A DNA stretch of 64,000 bases, from positions 248,001 through 312,000 of the forward strand of contig NZ_JAERRK010000007.1 of assembly GCF_016741775.1 (NCBI RefSeq). The letters run 5' to 3'. This stretch comes from Streptomyces actinomycinicus. Lineage in GTDB: Bacteria; Actinomycetota; Actinomycetes; Streptomycetales; Streptomycetaceae. Shown piece by piece: positions 51,088 through 59,875 of this stretch; the stretch's first letter is position 1, and every line of letters begins with the position of its first letter. The position numbers and the translations under genes were made by a program. The notes beneath the pieces were generated by a model. The model was not told the origin of the DNA. It was given only the letters and a program-made list of their open reading frames with translations, and ran no database searches.

Positions 51088-51381
51088 ATGGCCATCATCG
51101 TCATCTTCGACATTCCCGGCGGCGGGCAGGAACTGTACGACGCCTGCATCGACCGCCTCACCGGCGGCGGCGGGTTCACCTCGCTCGCCGACATTCCGGC
51201 GCCCGGGTTGATCTCCCACGCGGCCGGCCCCGTCGGCGGCGGGTGGCGGGTCGTCGACGTGTGGGAGTCCGAGGAAGCACTCGAGAACTTCTCGAAGATC
51301 CTCCAGCCGGTCCTCTCCGAACTGGGCCACTCCGACGGCGAGCCGCAGATCATCCCGGCGTACAACGTCGTCGCTCGCTGA
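51088..51381 (+). CDS. Dimeric alpha/beta-barrel (antibiotic-monooxygenase-like) protein
   Basis: A 97-residue ferredoxin-like fold protein: MAIIVIFDIPGGGQELYDAC, then a C-terminal WRVVDVWESEEALENFSKIL typical of ABM/EthD-like dimers. Members act as small oxygenases or stress proteins; no catalytic residue is diagnostic. GGGGG precedes the ATG. Confidence 0.75.
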   Translation: MAIIVIFDIPGGGQELYDACIDRLTGGGGFTSLADIPAPGLISHAAGPVGGGWRVVDVWESEEALENFSKILQPVLSELGHSDGEPQIIPAYNVVAR

Positions 51382-51423
51382 CCCTGGGCGCTGGACGCCG
51401 GCGGCGGTCGCCGCCCGCATGTG

Positions 51424-51492
51424 GGCGGCGACCGCGGGGGCTACCGCGGGGGGGCAACCGCGGGGGGCAACCGCGGGGGGCGACCGCGGGGC
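51424..51492 (+). repeat. G-run tandem repeat (13-14 bp units)
   Basis: Five units of the form (G)CAACCGCGGGGG place G-runs of 4-7 bases at regular 7-base intervals. It lies 155 bp upstream of the carboxylate-amine ligase gene and can be read as a potential G-quadruplex on the plus strand. Confidence 0.85.
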
Positions 51493-51646
51493 GGCGCCGA
51501 CCTCGCGGCGGCGGCGACCGCGGCGCTTCTCGGTTCTGCGACGGGATCCCCGTGGGCCATTCCGGCGCGCTCGATGGGTCGGAAACCGGACGAGCACGTC
51601 GTTTCGTCGCGTGCATGGCAGCGTCCTCTGCCACAGTGCAGTCACC

Positions 51647-52828
51647 ATGACCAGTCATCCGCAGCAGCAATCGCCGCCGGGCGACGTCCTCGCCGCCGGC
51701 CACGGGACCCCCGTGGGGATGTCCGCCCCGCTGACGGTGGGGGTGGAGGAGGAGTTCCTCCTCGTCGACCCCGTCACCAGGACCGTCACCCCTCAGGGTC
51801 CGCAGGTGGCCGCCGCGGCCGCCGCTGAACTCGGCCACCGCGTGGGCACCGAACTGACCCGCTACCAGGTGGAAGGCCGTACCGACCCGCACACCTGCCT
51901 CACGGAGGCGGCCGAGGAGATCCGCGCCACCCGGGCCGCTCTCGCCCGCGCCGCCATCGGCCGCGGCCTGCGGATCGCCGCGACCGGATCCCCGATCCTC
52001 GGCCTGGTCACCCCTGTCCCCCTCACGCCGGGCCCGCGGTACGCGGAAAGTCTGTCCCTCTTCCGCGCCCTGGACGACGAGCAGAGTGCCTGCGCCTGTC
52101 ACGTCCACGTCGGCGTGGCCGATCCGCACGAAGCGATCGCAGTCAGCAACCACCTGCGGCCCTGGCTGCCGACGCTGACCGCCCTGGCGGCGAACTCGCC
52201 GTACTGGGCGGGCCGCGACACCGGCTACGCCAGCTGGCGCACCACCACCTGGGGACGATGGCCGGTGGCCGGTCCGCCGCCCTACTTCGAGTCCCCCACC
52301 CACTTCCAGGAACTCGTCGAAGAACTCACCACTGCGCAGGCCGTGATGGACCGCGGCGGCCTCTACTGGGACATCCGCCCGTCCCACCACCTGCCCACCG
52401 TCGAGGTACGCGTGGCCGACGCGGCGCTGACACCGGAGGACACCGTGCTGCTCGCCGCGGTCGTCCGCGCCCTCGTCGCCACCGCTCTCACCGCCATCCG
52501 AGGCGGCGAGCCGGCCCCCCGCCCGGCCCCGGAAATGCTGCGCGCGGCCTGCTGGCGGGCGGCGCGCGACGGGCTGACCGGGCACGCCATCGACCCCATC
52601 ACCCGTCAACTGGTCCCTCAGGCCGCACAGATCGAGCGCATGCTGCATGCCCTCTCCCCCGCCCTGCGCCACCACGGCGACCTCGCCCTCGTACGCACCC
52701 AGTGGGAACGCCTGCGCGCCGAGGGAAGCGGAGCCGACCGGCAGCGCGCCGCCTACCGCCACCGGTCCAGCCTTCCCGACGTCGTGGACCACGTGCTCGG
52801 CGCGACCTCGCCCACGCAGGCGCCCTGA
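51647..52828 (+). CDS. YbdK-type carboxylate-amine ligase (glutamate-cysteine ligase 2 family)
   Basis: A 393-residue ligase of the GCS2 family. The N-terminal active-site block is LTVGVEEEFLLVDP; further blocks are TDPHTCLTEAAEEIRATRAAL, CACHVHVGVAD and DIRPSHHLPTVEVRVADAAL. Family members make gamma-glutamyl or related amide bonds with weak glutamate-cysteine ligase activity; actinobacteria use mycothiol rather than glutathione, so the physiological substrate is open. ATG 51647 gives a 24-residue non-conserved extension; ATG 51719 is the alternative. Confidence 0.9.
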   Translation: MTSHPQQQSPPGDVLAAGHGTPVGMSAPLTVGVEEEFLLVDPVTRTVTPQGPQVAAAAAAELGHRVGTELTRYQVEGRTDPHTCLTEAAEEIRATRAALARAAIGRGLRIAATGSPILGLVTPVPLTPGPRYAESLSLFRALDDEQSACACHVHVGVADPHEAIAVSNHLRPWLPTLTALAANSPYWAGRDTGYASWRTTTWGRWPVAGPPPYFESPTHFQELVEELTTAQAVMDRGGLYWDIRPSHHLPTVEVRVADAALTPEDTVLLAAVVRALVATALTAIRGGEPAPRPAPEMLRAACWRAARDGLTGHAIDPITRQLVPQAAQIERMLHALSPALRHHGDLALVRTQWERLRAEGSGADRQRAAYRHRSSLPDVVDHVLGATSPTQAP

Positions 52829-53311
52829 TCGGAGCACCGGGCGCGTCGAGCGGGCGGACAGGCGCCTCGTGGCTCCGCCGGCGAGGCCGGGACGGAGCAC
52901 GCCGGGTGCGACGCGGCGTCCGGTCCGGCCGGTCGGTCTGCGGTGTGACCGGTGCGATCAGTAGGTGCCCTGGTGCCGTTGCGGCCGTCAGCGGGCCGGG
53001 GTGTGCGGCGAAGGGGGAATGCGCAGTGGCGCGGCATCGGCCGTCCGGGCGGTCTGCCCGGCAGAGTGACTATTCATGGCCATGACACTGCCGCGGAGTG
53101 AGCCACATCGGGCGGCAGACCCGGGGCCGCAGCCTGTCTCCTGGACCCGCTGCTGTCGGCAGGCGTACGCCAGGCCGTGTTCAGCGGCCTGCCGGCAGCC
53201 GCCTCGATCGGCAGCGCGATCCAGTGGCGACGTCGAGGAGGCCGTCACGGCCGTGACGCGCCGACGCGCGGCCCCCGCATGAGGTACGGGGGCCACGCGT
53301 GCGGCGTCGGG
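52829..53311. other. 483-bp region without a clear gene
   Basis: Lies between convergent genes. Apart from the terminator at its right end I see only scattered Arg-rich frames with no protein-like composition. Confidence 0.45.
53264..53300 (-). terminator. Hairpin downstream of the second cold-shock gene
   Basis: Arms of 14 bases, ACGCGCGGCCCCCG (53264-53277) and CGGGGGCCACGCGT (53287-53300), with one mismatch and a 9-base loop, 12 bp past the stop. Confidence 0.7.
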
Positions 53312-53518
53312 TCAGGCGACGACCGTGATGTTCTCCGCCTGCGGGCCCTTCTGGCCCTGGGTGACGTCGAAGGTCACGGCCTGGCCTTCCTGCAGCTCAC
53401 GGAAGCCGGACGCGTTGATGTTGGAGTAGTGCGCGAAGACATCCGGGCCCCCGCCGTCCTGCTGGATGAAGCCGAAACCCTTCTCGGCGTTGAACCACTT
53501 CACGGTCCCGCTGGCCAT
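53312..53518 (-). CDS. Cold-shock protein (CspA family)
   Basis: A 68-residue OB-fold RNA-binding protein with RNP1 KGFGFIQQDG and RNP2 VFAHYSNI, about 85 percent identical by eye to the cold-shock protein at 31808-32011. AGAGGTAG precedes the ATG. It ends at a strong hairpin. Confidence 0.95.
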   Translation of the reverse strand: MASGTVKWFNAEKGFGFIQQDGGGPDVFAHYSNINASGFRELQEGQAVTFDVTQGQKGPQAENITVVA

Positions 53519-54506
53519 ACATCTACCTCTCGATCGAGCCGGGCCCGCCCCATGCAGGCCCACATCGCCCTGGTCGTGTCCCATACAACAAAACGCCCGC
53601 ACCAGCCGGCACGGGCAGGAACGACCAACCACGACATCCGTCGCGACGCTACACGGCGCATGCGTCCGACGCCAGAGAGGCACAAACCCACGCCTCAAGA
53701 TCTGCTCGGCCCCGCGACGGGCCGATGACCCGGGTGGAGGACGACGGGACCGCACACCCGCGCGTCCCGGGTTCTCCCGGCCCGAGCCGGCCTCGGGGAC
53801 GTGGGCACCCCCGCCGGCGCCGCCCCGGCCGCCCCGGCCGCCCCGGTCGCCTCGTCAGCCGTGGTCAGCGAGCCGGGAGACTCCGCACCGTGGTGGACCC
53901 GGACGTCTCCTGTAGGTCCCTACGAAGATCACGTCGTGTGCGGCAGCCGCTTTCATGTCTTCCACGCCTGGCCGACTCCACTCCATCGGCTGTGTACTCC
54001 TCGTACAAGTTGCGACGACGCGAAATGAGTTGCGGCGAAGCAGGGGAACGGACGCCGTGGGCTTCCTCCTGCCCGACGCAGGAAGGAGTACCGGCCCGGT
54101 GAGGGGCCCGGCGTACGGGTGCATCGCCGGACGCGAGCGGTGCGGGCGCGCCGACCGTCCGCGCCGCGCCCCTGCGTACGGCCGACAGGGGCAAGCGCTG
54201 GCCGCGGGACATGATCTGTTGCCCGTGGCGCCGGCGTCCTCACTGCTGCACGTCCCCGGCGCCACCACCACCGGCCTCGACCCCGTCCACACATCCGCCC
54301 CGCCCGCACGACTCTGCCGCAACCACGCACCTCCGACCGACCAGCAGGCCTGCCGGCCGCGCCCACGCCGGCCCGGCCGGCGGGCCGGTCCACGCACCAC
54401 CCCGCGGGACACCGCTGTTCCGTCCCGCACCGGCATCCCCGCGCCTTGCCGCGCGGGGCAGCAGCACCACCGACGACTCACATCCACCACCGGCGAAGGA
54501 GCCATC
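53519..54506. other. 988-bp region without a clear gene
   Basis: Holds the promoter and leader of the minus-strand cold-shock gene on the left and of the deaminase on the right. Open frames here are Pro/Arg-rich and lack ribosome-binding sites. I see no RNA gene or repeat. Confidence 0.5.
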
Positions 54507-55010
54507 ATGACCGCGAGCACCCAGGAAGCAAGCCTCCAGGACCTCGAGCGCGCCTGGATGGATCAGGCCATCGACCTGGCCACCACCAGCGTCAACAACG
54601 GCGGCGGCCCCTTCGGAGCGCTCATCGCCAAGGACGGCGAAGTTGTCGCCACCGGCAACAACCGGGTCACCTCCACCCTCGACCCCGTCGCCCACGCCGA
54701 AGTCAGCGCCATGCGGGCCGCGTGCAAGGAGCTGAACACCTTCTCCCTCGAGGGCTGCATCCTGATCACGTCCTGCGAGCCCTGTCCCATGTGCCTGTCC
54801 GCCGCTCTGTGGGCACGCGTGGACCGTCTCGTCTACTCGGCCGACCGCCACGACGCCGCCGTCGCGGGCTTCGACGACCGCAAGTTCTACGACCTGTTCG
54901 AGAAGAGGCCGCACAGCCAGTGGCCCGTGACCGTGGAGCACCTGGACCTGCCCCACCGCACCCAGCCGTTCGACGCCTGGCTCGCCAAGACCGACCGGAT
55001 CGCCTACTGA
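54507..55010 (+). CDS. Nucleoside/guanine deaminase (CDA fold)
   Basis: A 167-residue zinc-dependent deaminase. The catalytic motifs are VAHAEVSAMRAA (His and proton-shuttling Glu) and TSCEPCPMCLSAAL (two zinc Cys). The GGGPFGALIAKDGEVVATGNN N-terminus and the tail ending in TDRIAY match GuaD/tRNA-deaminase-related nucleoside deaminases rather than TadA, so guanine or guanosine is the likeliest substrate. GAAGGAG precedes the ATG. Confidence 0.92.
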   Translation: MTASTQEASLQDLERAWMDQAIDLATTSVNNGGGPFGALIAKDGEVVATGNNRVTSTLDPVAHAEVSAMRAACKELNTFSLEGCILITSCEPCPMCLSAALWARVDRLVYSADRHDAAVAGFDDRKFYDLFEKRPHSQWPVTVEHLDLPHRTQPFDAWLAKTDRIAY

Positions 55011-55413
55011 CGGTCCGTGCCCCGCAGCGGCGCGGACCCCGCCTCACCTTCGCCCCGGGTCCGCGGCCGGCCACACGCCGGGCAGCGGGACCGGCCAGAG
55101 TGTGCGGGCGTCCCGGGCAGGTGCCCGGGACGCCCCTCGCCGCTGCGGCAGCCGCTTCTCCTGTGCCGCGGCGGCAGTCTCTCCGCCCCCTCCGGGACGT
55201 GCCGGTCGGCTGCACCGTCCCACCTCGGCGGCAGCGTGGCGCCGGACGCGTCGGCGTCGCTCCAGCCTGCCCGATGCCGGCCGGGCAGACCCGGCAGACG
55301 GCGCGGCCGTCAGCATCCGGTAAGAATCAGCGCTCCGCGGCAGGACGCCGGGCCCGGTGTCCTGCTGAACGCACATCAGCTCCTGTGCGACACGTCTGCG
55401 GCTCCGCCCGGGG
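55011..55413. other. 403-bp convergent intergenic region
   Basis: Between the deaminase and the SDR stops. It contains the 30-bp palindromic terminator at 55106-55135; nothing else is evident. Confidence 0.5.
55106..55135. terminator. 30-bp palindromic hairpin
   Basis: Perfect 14-base arms GGGCGTCCCGGGCA and TGCCCGGGACGCCC around GG, 96 bp after the deaminase stop and in a convergent region. It probably ends transcription. Confidence 0.65.
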
Positions 55414-56148
55414 TCACTGGGCGCTCGCTGCGGGGCGGACGACGAGTTCGTTGACGTCGACGTGCGCCGGCTGAGCAATGGCGTAGGCGATGGCCTCCGC
55501 GATGGCGCGGGCGGGCAGTGCGGCGGCACGGTAGGTCTTCATGGCCTCCCTGGCGGCAGGGTCGGAGATGCCGTCGGCGAGTTCGGACTCGGTCACGCCC
55601 GGGGAGACGAGGGTGACCCGGATGTTCCCGGTGGACTCCTGACGCAGCCCCTCGGAGATCGCGCGGACGGCGAACTTCGTCGCGCAGTAGACGGCGGCGG
55701 TGGGAGTGACCTCGTACGCGCCGACGGAGGCGATGTTCACGAAGTGCCCGCCGCCCTGAGCGCCCATGACGGGCAGCGCTGCGGCGATGCCGTGCAGGAC
55801 TCCGCGTACGTTGACGTCGATCATGCGGTCCCACTCGTCGGTCTTCAGCGCCTCCAGTGGCGAGAGCGGCATCACTCCGGCGTTGTTGACCATCACGTCC
55901 ACGCGGCCGTACCGCTCGCGGGCGGCGGACACGAAGGCCCGGACGTCGGCGGCATCGGTGACATCCAGCCGCTGGAACGCCGCGGTCCCACCGACGGCGG
56001 CGATCTGCCTGGTCAGGATTTCGAGGCGATCGGTGCGCCGCGCTCCGAGGAGCAGGCTGTGGCCGTCGGCGGCGAGCCTGCGGGCGGTGGCCTCTCCGAT
56101 CCCGCTGCTCGCTCCCGTGACCGCCACGACCTTGGCTGTGTGTGTCAT
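55414..56148 (-). CDS. Classical short-chain dehydrogenase/reductase
   Basis: A 244-residue SDR with TGASSGIG (residues 11-18), NNAG (about 88-91), the catalytic YCATK (about 152-156) and VSPGVTESELADGI. It reduces a carbonyl or oxidises an alcohol with NAD(P); substrate unknown. It is divergent from an HTH regulator, with a 45-bp palindrome in between, so it is very likely that regulator's target. Confidence 0.93.
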   Translation of the reverse strand: MTHTAKVVAVTGASSGIGEATARRLAADGHSLLLGARRTDRLEILTRQIAAVGGTAAFQRLDVTDAADVRAFVSAARERYGRVDVMVNNAGVMPLSPLEALKTDEWDRMIDVNVRGVLHGIAAALPVMGAQGGGHFVNIASVGAYEVTPTAAVYCATKFAVRAISEGLRQESTGNIRVTLVSPGVTESELADGISDPAAREAMKTYRAAALPARAIAEAIAYAIAQPAHVDVNELVVRPAASAQ

Positions 56149-56264
56149 GCCTGCTTGTCCTCCCGGTAGAGCACGAGTTGCTCAGGGTGGAGCGCTCCGC
56201 CGGTCTCGAGGAGCGGATCCGTCCTGCCCGGCCGAGTCTGGGCGCAGGCGACGGCCGCCGGCCA

Positions 56265-56309
56265 GGACGTGTGGTGCCTGGGTGCACCGCACCCAGGCAC
56301 CACACGTCC
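56265..56309. promoter_or_regulatory. 45-bp near-continuous palindrome, probable operator
   Basis: Perfect 21-base arms (56265-56285 and 56289-56309) around ACC. Each arm contains GTGGTGCCTGGGTGC or its complement. The right arm covers the expected -35 region of the regulator gene, whose -10 box TAACCT is at 56319-56324. It can serve both divergent genes. Confidence 0.8.
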
Positions 56310-56318
56310 CACGCGGCC

Positions 56319-56324
56319 TAACCT
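56319..56324 (+). promoter_or_regulatory. Candidate -10 box for a leaderless start
   Basis: TAACCT ends 6 bases before the GTG at 56331. The -35 position falls inside the palindrome, consistent with autoregulation. Confidence 0.45.
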
Positions 56325-56330
56325 GAGGGC

Positions 56331-57188
56331 GTGATCGACAACCACCTGGGAGAGTTCCTGCGCGCGCACAGGGCGGCCCTGCGGCCGCAGGACGTCGGCA
56401 TGGCGGGCTACGGCGTGCGCAGAGTAGCCGGACTGCGTCGTGAGGAGGTCGCCGTCCTGGCCGGGATGAACGCGGATTACTACGCCCGTCTGGAGCAGGG
56501 CCGTGAGCGCCGCCCGTCGGCCCAGGTCGTCGACGCCCTCGGCCGCGCCCTGCGCCTGGACGCCGATGCGCACGCGCACCTGCGTCAGCTGGCCGGAACG
56601 TCGCCGGGCAGCCGGGTCGCCCACACCACGGACCGGGTCGGTCCAGGACTGCGCCGGCTGATGGACGCCTGGCCGGGCACCCCGGCGTTCGTCATCAACC
56701 GGAAGCTGGATGTCCTGGCGGCCAACGCCTTGGCCGAAGCCCTGCACTCCCCCTTCGAGCCGGCGGACAACCTGGCCCGCATGATCTTTCTCGACCCGGC
56801 GGGCCGCCGGTTCTACGTGCGGTGGTCCTGTGCGGCCCAGGCCGCCGTCGGCCATCTGCGCCAGGCGGCCGGTCTCGACCCGGACAGTCTTCGGCTGGGG
56901 GCCCTCCTCAGCGCCCTCGGCGAGCGCAGCGCCGAGTTCGCCCGCCTGTGGAACACCCATGCCGTGCGGGGCAAGACCCAGGACGCCAAGCAGTTCCTCC
57001 ATCCGGACGTCGGGCCTCTGACGCTCACTTACCAGACCTTCGACGTACGCGACGCCCCGGGCCAGCAACTCATCGTGTATCAGGCCGAATCCGGCAGTCC
57101 CAGCGCCCAGGCCCTCGGCCTGCTCGGCTCCGTCCACGCCACGCATGACGGTACGGGGTGCGGGCGGTGGTCTCGCTCGTCCGGCTGA
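56331..57188 (+). CDS. XRE-family HTH regulator with MmyB-like ligand-binding region
   Basis: A 285-residue regulator, paralogous in layout to 4130-4978. HTH: YGVRRVAGLRREEVAVLAGM then DYYARLEQGR (about residues 27-60). The C-terminal MmyB-like part begins FVINRKLDVLAANALAEAL and ends QQLIVYQAESGSPSAQALGL. Members sense small molecules and repress a divergent oxidoreductase. It starts at GTG without a Shine-Dalgarno, as expected for a leaderless transcript. Confidence 0.93.
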   Translation: MIDNHLGEFLRAHRAALRPQDVGMAGYGVRRVAGLRREEVAVLAGMNADYYARLEQGRERRPSAQVVDALGRALRLDADAHAHLRQLAGTSPGSRVAHTTDRVGPGLRRLMDAWPGTPAFVINRKLDVLAANALAEALHSPFEPADNLARMIFLDPAGRRFYVRWSCAAQAAVGHLRQAAGLDPDSLRLGALLSALGERSAEFARLWNTHAVRGKTQDAKQFLHPDVGPLTLTYQTFDVRDAPGQQLIVYQAESGSPSAQALGLLGSVHATHDGTGCGRWSRSSG

Positions 57189-57249
57189 CGTCCCCCGGCG
57201 CCGCCGCGCGCGGCGCACAGCCGTCCGAACGCGTCCGGGCTTCGCGCCT

Positions 57250-57280
57250 GCGGCCTTGCCACTCGAGGCGGCAAGACCGC
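57250..57280. terminator. Hairpin between convergent genes
   Basis: Arms GCGGCCTTGCC and GGCAAGACCGC pair at 10 of 11 positions around a 9-base loop, between the HTH regulator and the beta-propeller lipoprotein gene. Confidence 0.45.
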
Positions 57281-57365
57281 GACGCTCCGCACGGCGCACG
57301 GCGCACCGCACCCGGCACGTGGCCGGCGTTGGCCCAGGGTCCGCTCGGTCAGCCCGATGACACGG

Positions 57366-58787
57366 CTAGCCCTGGGGCGGGAACACGAAGAATCCCTTCT
57401 CCGTGCTGATGTGGCCGTACCCCGACGGCTGCGAGAAGAGCGGGATGCAGTCCTCCGGCAGGCTCTTGGCGAGCACCTTCTTGGTACGGCCGTCGACCGC
57501 GAGGAACACGCTCGGGCTGAAGTCCTCCTTGGTCGTGCCGTAGAGGATGCCGTTCGGGGAGAAGCGCAGCGGCTGCATCTTCTTCTCGCCCTCCTTCTGC
57601 GCCCAGACCTCCTTGCCGTCGGCGGGCTGCCACACGGCGGTGCCCAGTTCGGTGTGAGCGGCGGCCAGGGTGTGGTCGGTTGCGAAGACGGAGGAGCCCT
57701 CGGTGTCGACCGTGTCGTCGGGGCTGTCCGCGTAGGAGTACTTCGAGGAGCCGCCGACCTGCTTGCCGCTCGCGATGTCGTACGTAGCCGTCACCCAGGT
57801 GTCGGGAGAGAGGGCGCCCGCGCCCCAGGCGGTGAGGACGTGGCCGTCCCGGACCTCGAGGACCCGCAGGGCGCCGCTGGTGCGTTTCCCGTCCTCGTTC
57901 AGCTCCACACCCGCCGGCGGGGTGACGTCGGCGGAACTCCAGGCCTTCTTGCCGGTGGCGAGGTCGGTCATGACGAGCTGTTCGGGCTCGTTCTCGAAGC
58001 TGGACGCGTTCTCCACGTGGAAGGCGTACTTCCCCGTGATCAAGGGCGCGTGGGCCTGGCCGCCGTCGATCTGGTTGTTGCGCGGGTCGAAGCTGCACTT
58101 CGCCAGCTGCCCGGTGCAGGTGACCTTGCGGGCGGCGCCGCCGTCGACGGGCGTCAGCTTCAGGCTCTCGTCGCCGTCCTGCTCGATGATCCAGCCGTCG
58201 TGGACATCGAACTCGTCGCCCGCGGCCGTGGCCTTGCCCAGTTCGTCGCCGTCACTGCCGTAGACGGTGACCTTGGTGGTGGTCTTCTCCTCGCTCAGAC
58301 CGTCCGACTCCGTCGTGGCGCCGGCGAAGACCGCGACCGCCGGAACGCCGTCGTGCCAGGTCGTGGCGGCCACGCGATCGGTCGTCACCTTGAGGGTCTT
58401 GCGGACCTGGCCGGTCTTCACGTCCCGGAACTCGAGGGTGGCCGGTTCCGGGTCGTTGGTGAAGTGGAGGGTACCGATCGATCCGTCGACCGGCTCCGAC
58501 GCGTATCCGCGCCCGGTGGCGTACGCGCCCTCGGCGTCCTTGACGAACAGGAGGGTGTCACCGAGGTCGATGGCGTGCGCGGGCGGCAGGCTCCACGCGG
58601 GCCGGGCGGCCAGGCCGGGTATCGCGGGTCCGCTGTACGCGGGTCCCTTGGGCGTCGCGCCGTCCGGGCCGGCCGAGCGGCCGCCCTTCGACCGGGGCGC
58701 GGAGTCGTCGTCGCCGGAGGAACCGCAGCCCGCGACCAGCCCGAGGGCAAGGACGAGGCCGACGGCTGTCACTGTGTTCTTGTTCAT
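57366..58787 (-). CDS. Lipoprotein with PQQ-like beta-propeller repeats
   Basis: A 473-residue exported lipoprotein: signal MNKNTVTAVGLVLALGLVAGC with lipobox LVAGC (Cys21). The mature part has repeated WxxxxDLATGKKAW- and SADVTPPAG-type beta strands typical of PQQ-binding-like (YVTN/BamB-type) propellers. No catalytic site is evident; it may be a cell-surface scaffold or binding protein. Confidence 0.85.
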   Translation of the reverse strand: MNKNTVTAVGLVLALGLVAGCGSSGDDDSAPRSKGGRSAGPDGATPKGPAYSGPAIPGLAARPAWSLPPAHAIDLGDTLLFVKDAEGAYATGRGYASEPVDGSIGTLHFTNDPEPATLEFRDVKTGQVRKTLKVTTDRVAATTWHDGVPAVAVFAGATTESDGLSEEKTTTKVTVYGSDGDELGKATAAGDEFDVHDGWIIEQDGDESLKLTPVDGGAARKVTCTGQLAKCSFDPRNNQIDGGQAHAPLITGKYAFHVENASSFENEPEQLVMTDLATGKKAWSSADVTPPAGVELNEDGKRTSGALRVLEVRDGHVLTAWGAGALSPDTWVTATYDIASGKQVGGSSKYSYADSPDDTVDTEGSSVFATDHTLAAAHTELGTAVWQPADGKEVWAQKEGEKKMQPLRFSPNGILYGTTKEDFSPSVFLAVDGRTKKVLAKSLPEDCIPLFSQPSGYGHISTEKGFFVFPPQG

Positions 58788-58978
58788 GTCCCCGTGAGCA
58801 TTCTGCAGATGATCTTGAGTTGTTCAGTGCAGCATAGGCGCCCGGCCGAACTCGGCAAGCGGGCCACGGGGATCTGCACGCACTCGGCACAACCCGGGAA
58901 GCGGGGATCGCTTCGGCGTCGGTGCCGTCCTCACGGGTGACGGGCGGCGTCGGCCGGTGTGGAACGCCGGGGTGTGGG

Positions 58979-59497
58979 TCAGTAGGCGGAGTTGACGTTG
59001 TCGATGGAGCCGTAGCGGTCGGCGGCGTAGTTGGCGGCCGCGGTGATGTTGGCGACCGGGTCGGTGACGCTGTGGGCGGTGCCGTCGACGTGGTAGGCGT
59101 TGAAGGTGGGGTCGATCACCTGGAGCAGACCCTTGGACGGGGTGCCCTTCTGCGCGTTGACGTCCCAGTTGTTCTGGGCGTTGGGGTTGCCGCCGGACTC
59201 GCGCATGATGTTGCGGCGCAGGCCTTCGTAGCTGCCCGGGATGCCCTTGGACTTCATGATGGACAGGGACTTCTTGATCCAGCCGTCGAGGTTGTCGGCG
59301 GTACCGGCGGTGCCGGTGTCGGCGTGGCTGTCGCGGGAGGGGGCGGTGACGGCATGGGTGCTGCGGGGTGCCTCGGCGGCGTGCGCGGCGGTCGGCATGA
59401 GGGTGAGGGCAGCGGCCGCGGCGCCGGTCGTGGCGATGCCGGTCACAGCGAGGGAGCGCAGGCGGGCAAGGCGGCGGGTGGCGGTGATCGCGGTCAT
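58979..59497 (-). CDS. Secreted SLT-type lytic transglycosylase-like protein
   Basis: A 172-residue exported protein. The signal peptide ends around AHAA (residue 41). The domain from about residue 92 (LRRNIMRESGGNPNAQNNWD, then KGLLQVIDPTFNAYH) has the catalytic-Glu ES motif and GLLQ of SLT/Rpf-related muralytic enzymes, followed by NITAAANYAADRYG. It should cleave peptidoglycan glycan strands. GGAGAG precedes the ATG. A promoter about 195 bp upstream gives a long untranslated leader. Confidence 0.88.
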   Translation of the reverse strand: MTAITATRRLARLRSLAVTGIATTGAAAAALTLMPTAAHAAEAPRSTHAVTAPSRDSHADTGTAGTADNLDGWIKKSLSIMKSKGIPGSYEGLRRNIMRESGGNPNAQNNWDVNAQKGTPSKGLLQVIDPTFNAYHVDGTAHSVTDPVANITAAANYAADRYGSIDNVNSAY

Positions 59498-59875
59498 GAA
59501 GGGGTCTCTCCTGTGGGACGTCTTTCGAGGCGCCGGCCGGGTGGATCCGGTCGCGGCCTGCAGGGCGTCGGCTCGAGGCCCTGTGCTGCACGGCCCGGGC
59601 GCATCCGGTGCTCGACGCCCGGTCGGCCCTGCGGCTTGCGGCAACGAGAAACATGGTTAGCGGCCCGCCGTGGCCAAGACAAGAATGTGACGTACTATCC
59701 AACCTCGGAGAAATACCTACAAACCGGACATTCGGCGGCTTCATGCCTGCTGGGGGCAGCACACGTCCTACGGCCCTCTTTAGGACGTGACATGCGCCCT
59801 ATGGGCCGCGTCACCCGTTTTCCCGGGAGAAACGCGGCCCCAGCCCGCCTCGGGCGCCGGCGGCCCCCGGGGGAA
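59498..59875. other. 378-bp promoter and leader region of the SLT gene
   Basis: Contains the putative promoter at 59694-59722 and a GC-rich leader of about 190 bases. Muralytic genes in streptomycetes often carry a c-di-AMP (ydaO) riboswitch; I could not match its conserved core here. Confidence 0.5.
59694..59722 (-). promoter_or_regulatory. Putative housekeeping promoter of the SLT gene
   Basis: On the minus strand, -35 TTGTAG (59717-59722) and -10 GATAGT (59694-59699) are separated by 17 bases in an unusually AT-rich stretch. Transcription would start near 59688. Confidence 0.55.

Noticed and set aside
53725..54102. Possible genes in the 988-bp gap before the deaminase
   Set aside because: Frames are Arg/Pro-rich, lack ribosome-binding sites and show no family motif on either strand.
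59498..59690. ydaO/c-di-AMP riboswitch
   Set aside because: Position is right but I could not find the conserved core; left as an unassigned leader.
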